A stretch of 64,000 bases of DNA from JADGNZ01 sp963715895 (GCA_963715895.1 OY970284.1:5456001-5520000), one strand, 5' to 3'. Numbered from the stretch's first letter, positions 17,305-26,744 are shown. The notes: generated by a model from the sequence alone, not told the origin. Translations and numbers: made by a program.

Positions 17305-17465
17305 GGTTATTCCGTTGGTTGATGGGTTGATGGGTTGCCGGGTTGCTGGGTTGCTGAGTTCCTGCGTCTCGCGGTCCGGGGTCTCGCGGGACCAAGCAAC
17401 CAAGTAACCAAGTAACCAAGTAACCCAGCAACTCTGCAACCCTGCAACCCTGCAACTCAGCACCC
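17305..17465. repeat. 8-bp-unit palindromic repeat, long copy
   Basis: GGTTGATG/GGTTGCTG units on the left, a central palindrome TCTCGCGGTCCGGGGTCTCG, and AAGTAACC/CTGCAACC units on the right. It fills the trxA/17498 divergent gap, so both promoters must lie within or beside it. Confidence 0.88.
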
Positions 17466-17497
17466 AACTGGCACGCCGCTCGCTCTACTACCCATCA

Positions 17498-18211
17498 ATG
17501 TCCACCTCGCCCCCCTACGGCAGGGAACGACGGTCGTTTCCGCGGCCGCCGCTCTGGTTGAATCTCCTGTTGCTCGTCGTCGCGGCGGCGACGTTTGCGT
17601 ACGCGAAGCATCAGCGGGACGTCATCGACGCCAAGACCTCGGTCCTCTTGCGGCATAACGACAACTCGCCCGCCGAGTTGAACCGGATGCGCGATGAGCT
17701 CTCCCAGATGGACCTGACGCAGGCGCAGCTCGCCGGCGAGATCGACGGGCGCATGCAATACATGCAGAGCCTGCAGAGCGCGGAGTTCTATGTCTCGATC
17801 GATACGCAACGGAAGAAGCTGCAGCTCCGCCTCGGACCCGCCGTCGTCCGCGAGGCCGACGTGCAGATCGGCGAGGCCAGGTCCATCACCTCTCCCGCCG
17901 GGAAGAAGTGGACGTTCCTGCCGCTGAAAGGCGGCTTCAGCGTCATCGGCAAGGAAGATGGCTACGACTGGGAAGTCCCGGCCTGGGTCTATGCCATGCG
18001 CCGCGAGCGCGAGCCGGCCACGCGCGCGGTCGTTCCGAACGGCCTGGGGCGCTATGTGATCTTTCTGCCGAACAGCTACGTCATCCACTCACCGCCGCCG
18101 CCCGAGAGTCCGTTGCAGGGGCCGAAGCCGGGATCGTTCATGGTCTCCGAAGCCGACCTGGCCGCGCTCTGGCCGCGGATCACCAATCAGACGAGGGTCT
18201 ACATCTTCTAA
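17498..18211 (+). CDS. Membrane-anchored, inactive-looking L,D-transpeptidase-like protein
   Basis: 237 residues: one N-terminal transmembrane helix (about 18-36), a coiled-coil stretch (about 40-85), then a beta domain. The C-terminal order (GRYVIFLPNSYVIHSP, a PKPGSFMVSEADLAALWPRI segment and a final TRVYIF) mirrors the YkuD fold of the next gene (NGYGIHG, SHGCVRLGDADIENLY, TVIIY), but the catalytic SHGC-x-R block is absent. The stop overlaps the next start (TAATG), so the two are coupled. Interpreted as a pseudo-enzyme partner of the active transpeptidase. Confidence 0.65.
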   Translation: MSTSPPYGRERRSFPRPPLWLNLLLLVVAAATFAYAKHQRDVIDAKTSVLLRHNDNSPAELNRMRDELSQMDLTQAQLAGEIDGRMQYMQSLQSAEFYVSIDTQRKKLQLRLGPAVVREADVQIGEARSITSPAGKKWTFLPLKGGFSVIGKEDGYDWEVPAWVYAMRREREPATRAVVPNGLGRYVIFLPNSYVIHSPPPPESPLQGPKPGSFMVSEADLAALWPRITNQTRVYIF

Positions 18212-19149
18212 TGAAACGCTGGATAGGACTCCTGGGCTCATGGGCCTTGTTCGTACTCGCGCTCGGCCTGGCCGCCTTCACCATCGCCGGCGAGTCGATC
18301 AACATCAGCGACGAGCGGCGGCTCGACCGCGTCGCGGCCATCGACAGGATGATCGCCGAGCGCACCAATGACAAAGCCAGCGCGCTGCGCGACACCGCCA
18401 CGCAGAAAACCGCCCGCGTGAATGTACTGCAGGCGAAGCTGCAGGACGTGGCCCGGCAGACCGATGACGTTCCCGATACCGGCCAGACCATTCTCGTCTC
18501 GACCGCGGAGAACAGACTCTACGTCCGCCGCAACGGGCAAACGGTCTTCCAGGCAATCTGTTCGACCGGCAAGGGGACGACGCTGGCCGTCGACGGCAAG
18601 ACCATCGTCTTCGACACGCCCATCGGCAAGCTCCACATCATCTCCAAGGACGAGAACCCGCAGTGGGTGCCGCCCGACTGGCATTACGTCGAGGAAGCGC
18701 GCAAGAACGGGATGCGCGTCGTCCGCCTCGATCCCGGACAGTCGATCGATTCCCGCACCGGCCAGCCGGTATCGGCCAAGCCCGACCAGGGCGTCTGGTC
18801 GTGGTTGAACGGCCGCGGCAACAGCAACACCAGCAATCCGGTGCTGAGAGTGCGCGGCGATACGGTCGTCGAAGTCAGCAACGGCGTAGAACGCGAGCTC
18901 GATCCCGGCAAGACCATCGTCGCCGGCGACGCCATCATCGTTCCGCCGGTCAACACCAAGCAACGTCACTACGACAAGGTCCTCGGCAAGTTCCGCCTGG
19001 AGATGGGCAACGGCTACGGCATCCACGGCACCGATGAACCCGACAAGCTCGGCCAGTCCGTCTCCCACGGCTGCGTACGCCTCGGCGACGCCGACATCGA
19101 GAATCTGTATTCGATCGCAAACGTCGGCGATACGGTGATCATCTACTGA
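18211..19149 (+). CDS. L,D-transpeptidase (YkuD domain)
   Basis: 312 residues beginning at the ATG that shares its A with the previous stop. Single N-terminal membrane anchor, coiled-coil linker to about residue 88, then a YkuD domain split by an insertion: TILVSTAENRLYVRRNG opens it and GNGYGIHGTDEP with SHGCVRLGDAD gives the catalytic His and Cys. Periplasmic; forms 3-3 cross-links or attaches proteins to peptidoglycan. Partner of the upstream inactive-looking paralogue. Confidence 0.9.
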   Translation: MKRWIGLLGSWALFVLALGLAAFTIAGESINISDERRLDRVAAIDRMIAERTNDKASALRDTATQKTARVNVLQAKLQDVARQTDDVPDTGQTILVSTAENRLYVRRNGQTVFQAICSTGKGTTLAVDGKTIVFDTPIGKLHIISKDENPQWVPPDWHYVEEARKNGMRVVRLDPGQSIDSRTGQPVSAKPDQGVWSWLNGRGNSNTSNPVLRVRGDTVVEVSNGVERELDPGKTIVAGDAIIVPPVNTKQRHYDKVLGKFRLEMGNGYGIHGTDEPDKLGQSVSHGCVRLGDADIENLYSIANVGDTVIIY

Positions 19150-19150
19150 G

Positions 19151-19237
19151 GGCGCTACGCGCGTTGTCGGTTGTCGGTTATCAGTTAAACCAATACGCAA
19201 CAACTGACAACCGATAACCGATAACGCGCATCGCGCC
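19151..19237. repeat. 7-bp-unit palindromic repeat
   Basis: Outer GCGCTACGCGCG hairpin, TTGTCGGTTGTCGGTTATCA left arm, about 16-bp centre, AACTGACAACCGATAACCGA right arm and GCGCATCGCGC on the far side. Confidence 0.9.
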
Positions 19238-19250
19238 GCATAATCACCCC

Positions 19251-19865
19251 ATGCATCCCTGGCGCGAGCGGCTCGCTCGTTGGTTTACGCCGCTGGCGAA
19301 ACGGATCACCATCTCGCCGAACGCCATCACGCTCGTCGCCCTGGCGCTGAACATCGTCGCGGCCGCGTGTCTCGCCTATGGCGGGCGGCGGCCGTGGTTG
19401 TTCCTGGTGGCCATCGTCATCATCGCCCTCAGCGGGCTTGCCGATGCGCTCGACGGCATCGTGGCGCGGGTGCATGAGAAATCGTCCCGCTTCGGAGACT
19501 TCCTCGATCATTGCGCCGACCGCACCGGCGACACCCTGCTGGCAGCCTGCTGGCTGATCAGCAACGGCGTGCGGGAGCCGCTGGCGATGGCCGGCATCAT
19601 CATGACCATGCTGAACGGCTACATCGGGACACAGATCGAGGCCACCTACGGCGTGCGGAGCTACGAGTCGGTCGGCCGCGGCGAGTTCGTCCTCGGCATC
19701 ATCATCCTTCCCATCGCCTCCTACATCCTCTTCACGAACGGCTGGCAATCGATGCACTTCGCCTCGCTGACGGTCGCCGAGTGGCTGGCCACCGTCCTGC
19801 TCGTCTTCGCACTCTGGGGCGTGGTGCAGCGCATCCGCGTTGCGCTCCGGCTGGAACGTTCGTGA
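19251..19865 (+). CDS. CDP-alcohol phosphatidyltransferase
   Basis: 204 residues, about six membrane helices. The full family signature D-x2-DG-x2-AR-x8-G-x3-D-x3-D is present from ADALDGIVAR to FLDHCADR. Transfers a phosphoalcohol from a CDP-activated donor to an alcohol acceptor (phospholipid headgroup or phospho-polyol synthesis) at the inner membrane. It overlaps the next gene by four bases (GTGA). Which alcohol is used cannot be told. Confidence 0.93.
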   Translation: MHPWRERLARWFTPLAKRITISPNAITLVALALNIVAAACLAYGGRRPWLFLVAIVIIALSGLADALDGIVARVHEKSSRFGDFLDHCADRTGDTLLAACWLISNGVREPLAMAGIIMTMLNGYIGTQIEATYGVRSYESVGRGEFVLGIIILPIASYILFTNGWQSMHFASLTVAEWLATVLLVFALWGVVQRIRVALRLERS

Positions 19866-20680
19866 TCGGGAAGACCCCGATCACCGGCGACCCGGTCATC
19901 CTCGCCCCCGGACGCGAGGAACGCCCCAACGTCTACGACGGTGCGCCGTGTCCCTTCTGTCCCGGTGCCGAGGACCAGACGCCGCCGGAGATCGCCCGCG
20001 ACGGCGACCGGTGGCGGATCCGCGTCTTTCCCAACCGCTATCCGCCCACGGAGCACGCCGAGGTCGTGGTCGAGAGCGCGAAACATGATGACGAGTTCGA
20101 TGCGCTTTCTCCCGATCATGCGCAGCGCGCCATCGAGATCACATTCGATCGTTATCACGCGCTGGCGTCGAAGGCCGCCTATGTATGCATCTTCAAGAAC
20201 CACGGCCGACTGGCCGGCGCATCGATCCCGCATCTGCACTCGCAACTGGTGGGGACACCGTTCGTTCCGCCGCGTCCGGAGCGTGAAGGGGCAGCTTTTG
20301 GACGCGCAGTATCCTGCCCACTGTGCGACTCTACCGCACACCCGCTCATCAGCGAAACGGAGCACTATCGCTGGATCGCGCCACACGGCGCGCGTTTCGC
20401 CTGGCAGCAGTGGATCGTGCCGAAGGCGCACGAGCACGACCTCGTCGAGCCCCACGAGCTGGCGTCGCTGGTGCAGTCCTCGGCGAGGGCAATGCGCGGC
20501 ATCAGCGAGGCGTTCAACTGGGTCTTCGTCACCTTCCCGCACGAACGACGCGGGCACTGGTACCTCGAGCTCTTCCCGCGCACCGCCATGATCGCCGGCT
20601 TCGAGATCGGCAGCGATGTGTTCGTCAACACAGTCGCGAGTGCGATGTCTACTAGCCCATTTCACGATTTTATGTCATAA
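19862..20680 (+). CDS. GalT-like nucleotidylyltransferase of the HIT superfamily
   Basis: 272 residues from GTG 19862, which overlaps the preceding stop. Zinc-type Cys pair in CPFCPG, the H-x-H-x-Q active-site triad in GASIPHLHSQLVGTP, a second CPLC pair and a C-terminal HYRWIAPHGARF. This matches galactose-1-phosphate uridylyltransferase layout, though it is shorter than typical GalT (about 340), so the substrate may be a different sugar phosphate. Coupling to a CDP-alcohol phosphatidyltransferase suggests a shared pathway for an activated polar headgroup. Confidence 0.8.
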   Translation: MIGKTPITGDPVILAPGREERPNVYDGAPCPFCPGAEDQTPPEIARDGDRWRIRVFPNRYPPTEHAEVVVESAKHDDEFDALSPDHAQRAIEITFDRYHALASKAAYVCIFKNHGRLAGASIPHLHSQLVGTPFVPPRPEREGAAFGRAVSCPLCDSTAHPLISETEHYRWIAPHGARFAWQQWIVPKAHEHDLVEPHELASLVQSSARAMRGISEAFNWVFVTFPHERRGHWYLELFPRTAMIAGFEIGSDVFVNTVASAMSTSPFHDFMS

Positions 20681-20689
20681 CAGCAAATC

Positions 20690-23032
20690 ATGAGAACGCT
20701 GACGATCGCCCTGTTGTCTGCTCTCGTTGCTATCACTTCCTTCGCCGACCAGCCTTCCCGCGACAGTGAGACGCAGCCCGTCTACGTCCTGCGGGCCTAC
20801 GTCTTCCCGGGCTCACCCAACGCGTATCAAGGCATCTTCCGCTACGACCCGGTTGCGAAGACGTTCACATCCTTCGCGCCCTTCAACTACAACGCGCGTT
20901 ACGGCATCCTCGGAGCGACGCGGCTCGGGGCGGCCGCCGACCGCATCATCGTGCAGTCGAGCGGGTACTTCGAATTCGAGCTGGCCACCGGCCGTCTGCT
21001 GCGCCGCTATGACAGCAGCGACGCCACACAGGATGGATGGGCCTTTCACGGCGTCGTCGTCACCGAGGAGCAGGCCAAGTCGCTCGGGATCGCATCAGGG
21101 ACCTACGGCTTTCCGCTGTGTATCTATTATGTTTTGTCCGATCCGGTCTCGTCCACCTGCACACCGCGGCAGTTTCCGGGCTACTCGGCGCCGACGCTAA
21201 CGCCGGCTTCCGTCCTCCTCCGGCGGTCGCTCGATCCCGCTGATCCGACGCTGACGGTTGTCAAATCGATCGGTAGCCAGCCCACCACGTTCCTCCTGAG
21301 CCCCGTGGTCACTCTCGATACCACTCATCGTCAGTTTTGGATCTGGGGCACGGCGGGGGGACAGTGGGCGACGTTGCCGATCAACGGTGGAACCGTGGGC
21401 GATCCCATGCCGGCCTTGGTGGCAACGCCGTCTACGATCGACGACGTCGTCAGCCTCACCTTCCACGAGCCATCGGAGACGTTGTTCGACGTGGTCGAAC
21501 TGCCGGATTTGCAGCGTCAGCTCCTGAAACAGCCCACGAGCAACGCCACGGCGGTTTCGATGCTCGAGTCTGTCTCACCGAACGATCTGTCGCAGCCTCG
21601 GGTCGACTCCGTGACCGCCGTTCCCGGAGCGCTGCCCGAACGTTACGTGCAGATGATCCCTGCGATCGGCGAGGTCCACGGCCTGAACGGCACGTTCTGG
21701 CGCAGCGATGTGTGGCTCTACAACCCGGCCGATACGGACGTCGACGTGACGATGCGCCGCGTCGTCCGGCCGGAGTCGTCGTCGACACAACATCTCGCCG
21801 CACACGCTTCGGTCGTCCTGCGCAATGTCCTCAGCACGCTCGGCGGCGGATCCGCCGGCGATGGGGTGACGCTCGACGCTCTCGTGATCGACGCGCCGTA
21901 TCACCGCGGCGCCCAGCTTTCCGCATACAGCCGCACGTTTACCGATGCCCCGGACGGCGGCACCTACGGCCAGGCGGTTCCGGCCATTCCGTCGACGGTT
22001 GGCTACTCGACACACCCGATTCGAAACCCGTCGAGTCCTTACTTCTACAACGGCACCGGCGGTCCCGGTTCAATGTTCGTCATCGATCAGCGCCAGCCGG
22101 GCCGATTCCGCCACAACCTCGGCGTGGTAAATGACAGCGCGACATCGCTCGGGGTGAATTTAGACTACGTCACGAAGAAATCCGTTTCCGTCCCGCCGCA
22201 CAGCGTCACCACGATCAATATCGAGTCGCTCTTCGCCGGCCAAGCCGACCTGGTATTCGTCGAAGCCGATCGCGCCGCGCCCGTATGGATGTCGGTCGTC
22301 GACAACATCTCCGAGGACGCCACGTTCGTTCCCTTCGAAATCTTCCCGCTCTCGAACGACGCTTCCACGGAAATGGCCATCCCGGCCGTGGCGGCGACAA
22401 CAGGCGCCAATGGCACGTCGTGGCGCACAGACCTTTTCGGCATTCTGCCGACAGTGACCCTCGGCTCTTCGACGTTGGCGACCACGCATTTCGATTCCAC
22501 GTCCGGATGCACGGCAGACGCGAATCTTTCCGCCGACAGCATTGCTATCTACAGTGACGTGGCGCGAAAGTTCGGCCCGTGCGGCACCAGCGGCAGCGGT
22601 CTTGGAGCACTGCGGCTGGCCGGCACCACCTGGATGGCCGGTTACTCGCGTACATATACGACGCGCGCCGACGGCGGCACCTTCGGCGACATGCTGCCGT
22701 TTTATCCGGCGGGCGGCTGGCCGCTGCAGCACTTCAGCGGCATCGAGGCCGGCGGCCGCTTCCGCGTCAACGTCGGCCTATACAACGGCCAGAGCACGAC
22801 GACAACCAACCGCCTCTTCCTCTACGATGCAAACGGCGCTCTCGTGGCCCAGCGCGACATCGATCTCGCCTCACACGCTTCGCTGCAGACACCGATCGCC
22901 TCGCTCATGAACGTCGCCAACCTCCCGGCCGGGCTGTACGGACTCTCCGTCGTCCCCCTCGGCACAGGACATTCCTGGGCCTACGTCTCCCTCGTCGACA
23001 ACATCAGCGGAGACCCCACGAACCTATGGTAA
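20690..23032 (+). CDS. Large secreted protein, paralogue 1
   Basis: 780 residues with a signal peptide (about 1-19, ending SFADQ). The N-terminal 290 residues alternate beta strands and FHEP/FRYDP motifs suggesting a propeller; the rest has repeated LNGTFWRSDVWLYNP, ANGTSWRTDLF and GGRFRVNVGLYNGQ blocks, each an immunoglobulin-like sheet of a type I have seen in exported acidobacterial proteins. No catalytic motif. Directly followed by a second copy only 2 bp after its stop. Confidence 0.8.
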   Translation: MRTLTIALLSALVAITSFADQPSRDSETQPVYVLRAYVFPGSPNAYQGIFRYDPVAKTFTSFAPFNYNARYGILGATRLGAAADRIIVQSSGYFEFELATGRLLRRYDSSDATQDGWAFHGVVVTEEQAKSLGIASGTYGFPLCIYYVLSDPVSSTCTPRQFPGYSAPTLTPASVLLRRSLDPADPTLTVVKSIGSQPTTFLLSPVVTLDTTHRQFWIWGTAGGQWATLPINGGTVGDPMPALVATPSTIDDVVSLTFHEPSETLFDVVELPDLQRQLLKQPTSNATAVSMLESVSPNDLSQPRVDSVTAVPGALPERYVQMIPAIGEVHGLNGTFWRSDVWLYNPADTDVDVTMRRVVRPESSSTQHLAAHASVVLRNVLSTLGGGSAGDGVTLDALVIDAPYHRGAQLSAYSRTFTDAPDGGTYGQAVPAIPSTVGYSTHPIRNPSSPYFYNGTGGPGSMFVIDQRQPGRFRHNLGVVNDSATSLGVNLDYVTKKSVSVPPHSVTTINIESLFAGQADLVFVEADRAAPVWMSVVDNISEDATFVPFEIFPLSNDASTEMAIPAVAATTGANGTSWRTDLFGILPTVTLGSSTLATTHFDSTSGCTADANLSADSIAIYSDVARKFGPCGTSGSGLGALRLAGTTWMAGYSRTYTTRADGGTFGDMLPFYPAGGWPLQHFSGIEAGGRFRVNVGLYNGQSTTTTNRLFLYDANGALVAQRDIDLASHASLQTPIASLMNVANLPAGLYGLSVVPLGTGHSWAYVSLVDNISGDPTNLW

Positions 23033-23034
23033 TC

Positions 23035-25386
23035 ATGAAAAAACTCGCCGCGCTTGCGCTGGTCCTTGTCGCCGCCGCCTCGTTTGCCGACCAGCCCTCA
23101 CGCGAGAGCGCAACACAACCCCTCTACGTGCTGCGGGCTACCGACCCGTATAACCCCCTAGTAAATAAATCTCAGGGCATCTTCCGATATGACCCGGCAA
23201 CAAAGATATTCACCCCCTATGTAGCGTTCTCCTATCTTTCAGGATTCGGACTTCCTGGCGCCGTGCGTCTCGGCGCGATGGCCGATCGCCTCATGGTGCA
23301 GGCGGGGCAGTTCTACGAATTCGATCTCATCACCGGACGCCTGCTGCGCCGCTACGAAAGCAACGATGCCAGCGTGAAGACCTGGTCATTTCACGGCGTC
23401 GTCGTCACCGAGGAGCAGGCCCGGACGCTTGGAATCGCGGCAGGAACATACGGCTTCCCGTTCTGCCCATACGTGGAATTCTGCGATCCATGCCAGGCAT
23501 CACCGACTTGTCCCGCGCTGCAATTTCCCGGCTATTCGGCGCCTACTGAATTCCCGTATTCCGTAGTGCTCCGGCGATCGCTCGATCCGGCCGATCCGAC
23601 ACTGACGGCAGTGAAGGTAATCGGCCCCGAATCAACCGTCGATCCGCTTACCGTGGATGTGCCGCATGCTGCAATCGCGCTCGATACGGCCCATCATCAG
23701 TTCTGGACGTGGGCGCCGGTCGGGTCTGCCATGGCCCGGCATTGGGCAACGCTGCCGGTCATTGGCGGAACGATCGGTGATCCAGCACCGATCGGTGTCG
23801 GAACTCCGCCCGAGACCCTGGACGTCATCGGCCTGACATTCCACGAACCGGGGCAGTCGCTATTCGACCTCGTCTTTGTCCGCTATGAAAGCCAGTTCCT
23901 CGAACAGCCAACGAACGCTGCGACCACATCGTCCGTGCTTGAATCGGGGTATGACGCGACGGGTCTCCGCGTCGATGCGGTGACTGCAATCCCGGTCACG
24001 CTGCCCGATCGGTACGTGCAGATGATTCCGGCGGTCGGCGAGCTGCATGGCCTCAACGGCACGTTCTGGCGCAGCGATCTCTGGCTGTACAACCCAGCCG
24101 ATTCGGACGTCGACGTGACCATTCGCCGGGTGGTAAAGCCGGATCAGACGTCCGTTCAGCATCTTGCCGCCCACGGCTCCATCGCCTTGAGAAACGTCCT
24201 CAGTACACTCGGCGGAGGGTCCGCGGGCGACGGCACGACATTGGATGCCCTGGTGATCGATGCTCCGTATCGCTGGGGCGCACAGCTTTCCGCCTACAGC
24301 CGTACGTTTACCGATGCCTCAGACGGCGGCACATACGGCCAGTCGGTGCCGGCGGTGCCGACGACGGCCGGTTATTCGACGCACCCCCAGATCGATTACT
24401 ACGGAGAGGACTACACCAGTTCCCTCTTCGTGCTCGACCAGCGGCAACCGGGACATTTCCGCCACAACCTCGGCGTGGTCAACGACGGCGCGAAGCCGCT
24501 GGAGATGAGCATTTCGAGTTATCCCTATTTTCAAACAAAGAAATCCGTTTCCGTGGCGCCACACAGTGTCGCGCAGATCAACGTCGAATCGCTCTTCCCC
24601 GGAAACCTGCCGCCTTCGATCAGCATCAATGCCAGCCGCGCGGCACCGGTGTGGATGTCGGTCGTCGACAACGTCTCGCAGGACGCCACGTTCGTCCCAT
24701 TCGAGCTCTTCCCGCTGGCCACCGATGCATCGACGGAGATGGCCATTCCGGCCCTGGCAGCGACGGCCGGCGCGAACGGCACGTCCTGGCGCACCGATCT
24801 TTTCGGCGTTCTCCCAACCGCGGACGACGGTACGAAGATTGTGACCCCGGCGCACTTCGATCGCGCAGCGGACTGCACAGCCAACGCACGACTGGTCGCC
24901 AACGGAAACATCATCAGCGATGTCGTGCGCCAGGTCGTACCGTGCGGCAGCGGCGTCGGCGCATTGCGCGTCAGCGGCACGACCTGGATGGCCGCCTACT
25001 CGCGCACGTATACGACCCGCCCGGACGGCGGCACCTTCGGCGACATGCTGCCCTTCTATCCGGCCGGCGGCTGGCCGCTGCAGCACTTCAGCGGCATCGA
25101 GACCGGCGGCCGCTTCCGCGTCAACGTCGGCCTCTACAACGGCCAGACCACGACGACGACCAATCGTCTGTTCCTCTACGACGCCAACGGCGCACTTGTG
25201 GCCCAACGCGACGTCGATCTCGGCTCTCACACGTCGCTGCAGGCACCGATCGCGTCGTTGATGAATGTCGCCAACCTCCCCGCCGGACTGTACGGACTCT
25301 CCGTCATCCCGGTCGGCTCCGGACACTCGTGGGCCTACGTCTCGCTCGTCGACAACATCACCGGCGACCCGACGAACCTCTGGTAA
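23035..25386 (+). CDS. Large secreted protein, paralogue 2
   Basis: 783 residues from ATG 23035 (an ATG nine bases upstream overlaps the previous stop). Signal peptide ends SFADQPS, as in its neighbour. The two proteins align along their length, nearly identical in the last 150 residues (TRPDGGTFGDMLPFYPAGGW, GGRFRVNVGLYNGQ, AGLYGLSV) and more diverged in the N-terminal part, where copy 2 carries extra Cys (CPYVEFCDPCQ). A tandem duplication; surface or secreted function unknown. Confidence 0.8.
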   Translation: MKKLAALALVLVAAASFADQPSRESATQPLYVLRATDPYNPLVNKSQGIFRYDPATKIFTPYVAFSYLSGFGLPGAVRLGAMADRLMVQAGQFYEFDLITGRLLRRYESNDASVKTWSFHGVVVTEEQARTLGIAAGTYGFPFCPYVEFCDPCQASPTCPALQFPGYSAPTEFPYSVVLRRSLDPADPTLTAVKVIGPESTVDPLTVDVPHAAIALDTAHHQFWTWAPVGSAMARHWATLPVIGGTIGDPAPIGVGTPPETLDVIGLTFHEPGQSLFDLVFVRYESQFLEQPTNAATTSSVLESGYDATGLRVDAVTAIPVTLPDRYVQMIPAVGELHGLNGTFWRSDLWLYNPADSDVDVTIRRVVKPDQTSVQHLAAHGSIALRNVLSTLGGGSAGDGTTLDALVIDAPYRWGAQLSAYSRTFTDASDGGTYGQSVPAVPTTAGYSTHPQIDYYGEDYTSSLFVLDQRQPGHFRHNLGVVNDGAKPLEMSISSYPYFQTKKSVSVAPHSVAQINVESLFPGNLPPSISINASRAAPVWMSVVDNVSQDATFVPFELFPLATDASTEMAIPALAATAGANGTSWRTDLFGVLPTADDGTKIVTPAHFDRAADCTANARLVANGNIISDVVRQVVPCGSGVGALRVSGTTWMAAYSRTYTTRPDGGTFGDMLPFYPAGGWPLQHFSGIETGGRFRVNVGLYNGQTTTTTNRLFLYDANGALVAQRDVDLGSHTSLQAPIASLMNVANLPAGLYGLSVIPVGSGHSWAYVSLVDNITGDPTNLW

Positions 25387-25448
25387 CTGCGCTTCGCGCG
25401 TTGTCTGCGCGCGGCGCGTGGCGTTCACGTCGCGCGGCTTCGCCGCAC

Positions 25449-25800
25449 GGCACAGACAAGAGTGTCTGTGCACACTCTTGTCCAAATTAGCTCAGCGGGA
25501 TCGAGAGCAGGCGATACAACAAACAGAACTGTCATCCTGAGCCGCCGGAGCCGCGTCGCGCGGAAGCGCGGCGGGGCGCAGGACGGTCGAAGGACCCCCG
25601 GCTGAAACCAGGGAAGGGCGGAGGAATGTCGACATTCCGCCGCCCAACCGGGATACAACTTGGGGGTCCTTCGACCGTCCTGCGCCGCCCAATCGCTCCG
25701 CGATTACGCGGCTCCGGCGGCTCAGGATGACAGTTCTATTTGTTGTATCGCTTGCTCTCGATCCCATCTGATCTAATTTGGGCAAGAGTGGTCTGTGCCA
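25449..25800. repeat. Nested long inverted repeat (MITE-like), 25.4-25.9 kb gap
   Basis: Arms of roughly 100-120 bp at 25475-25598 and 25663-25790 mirror each other through CCAAATTAG, CGATACAACAAA, GTCATCCTGAGCCGCCGGAG and GTCGAAGGACCCCC. The centre is itself palindromic (GGAATGTCGACATTCC, 25625-25640). The outside is bounded by copies of the GGCACAGAC/GTCTGTGCC family. The rest of the 25387-25915 gap contains one more copy of that palindrome (25853-25885) and no gene. Confidence 0.9.
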
Positions 25801-25915
25801 CATTGCCCGTCGGTATTTGCTGAAGTGTGGAGTCTTCGCCAGATCCAATGTGGCACAGGCGGCACAGACACTCTTGTCTGTGCCCGGCGGCGAAGCCGCG
25901 CATTCGCCGGCGATG

Positions 25916-26620
25916 CTATCGTCGCCGGTAGTCGGAGTAGACAGCCCTCGCCGGGCGCCGCAAGCCCCCCAGGAGCACGACCAGCAGCATTCCGGTCACG
26001 AAGCCGCCGATGTGGGCGAAGTAGGCCACGCCGCCGGCGCTCTGCAGATCGCCGGCGTTCATCGAGGCGGCGCCGAAGAAGACCTGAACCAGAATCCAGA
26101 AGCCGAGGAGCAGGACGGCCGGAACCTCGCGCACGATGACGAAGACGAGGATCGGGATCAGCGTCGTCACCCGCTGCTTCGGGAAGAGGACGACATAGGC
26201 GCCGAGGACGCCGGCGATCGCCCCCGAGGCGCCGATCGACGGCACGCGCGATTCGGGATTCATCGTCGCGTGCGCCAGCGTGGCCATCAGACCGCAGGCG
26301 AGATAGAAGAAGACATACTTGCCGTGGCCGAGGCGGTCCTCGACGTTGTCGCCGAAGACCCAGAGATAGAGCATGTTCCCGCCGAGGTGCAGCCAGCCGC
26401 CGTGAAGGAACATCGAGACGAACATGGTGATGATGTTCGGCAGCATCGCTCCCGGCAGATACCAGAACCGCGCCGGAACGAAGGCGACGTTGAACAGCAC
26501 CGGCTCAATCTGCCGTCCGAGGGAGATCTCCCAGAAGAACACCAGCACGTTGATGACCACCAGGATGATGTTGACCACCGGCGTCGTCTGCCGCGGATTG
26601 TGATCAGCGAGTGGAAGCAA
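25916..26620 (-). CDS. Rhomboid-family intramembrane serine protease
   Basis: 234 residues, about six or seven membrane helices. Catalytic Ser in GASGAIAGVLGAY, catalytic His in AYFAHIGGF, and the loop HGGWLHLGGNMLYLWVFG supplies the structural HxxxN. Cleaves transmembrane helices of client proteins in the inner membrane. Single gene flanked by repeats on both sides. Confidence 0.95.
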   Translation of the reverse strand: MLPLADHNPRQTTPVVNIILVVINVLVFFWEISLGRQIEPVLFNVAFVPARFWYLPGAMLPNIITMFVSMFLHGGWLHLGGNMLYLWVFGDNVEDRLGHGKYVFFYLACGLMATLAHATMNPESRVPSIGASGAIAGVLGAYVVLFPKQRVTTLIPILVFVIVREVPAVLLLGFWILVQVFFGAASMNAGDLQSAGGVAYFAHIGGFVTGMLLVVLLGGLRRPARAVYSDYRRR

Positions 26621-26638
26621 GGGGCGATTCTAAACTGC

Positions 26639-26737
26639 GGCGCTTCGCGCGTTGTCGGTTATCGGTTGTCAGTTAATGTCTACCAACCGATAACCGATAA
26701 CCGATAACCGATAACCGATAACGCGCGTAGCGCAGTT
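26639..26737. repeat. 7-bp-unit palindromic repeat, expanded right arm
   Basis: The left arm has three units; the right arm has at least six GATAACC units in a row. Outer flanks GCGCTTCGCGCG and GCGCGTAGCGC. Unequal arms imply slippage-type expansion. Confidence 0.9.
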
Positions 26738-26744
26738 AATCGCG

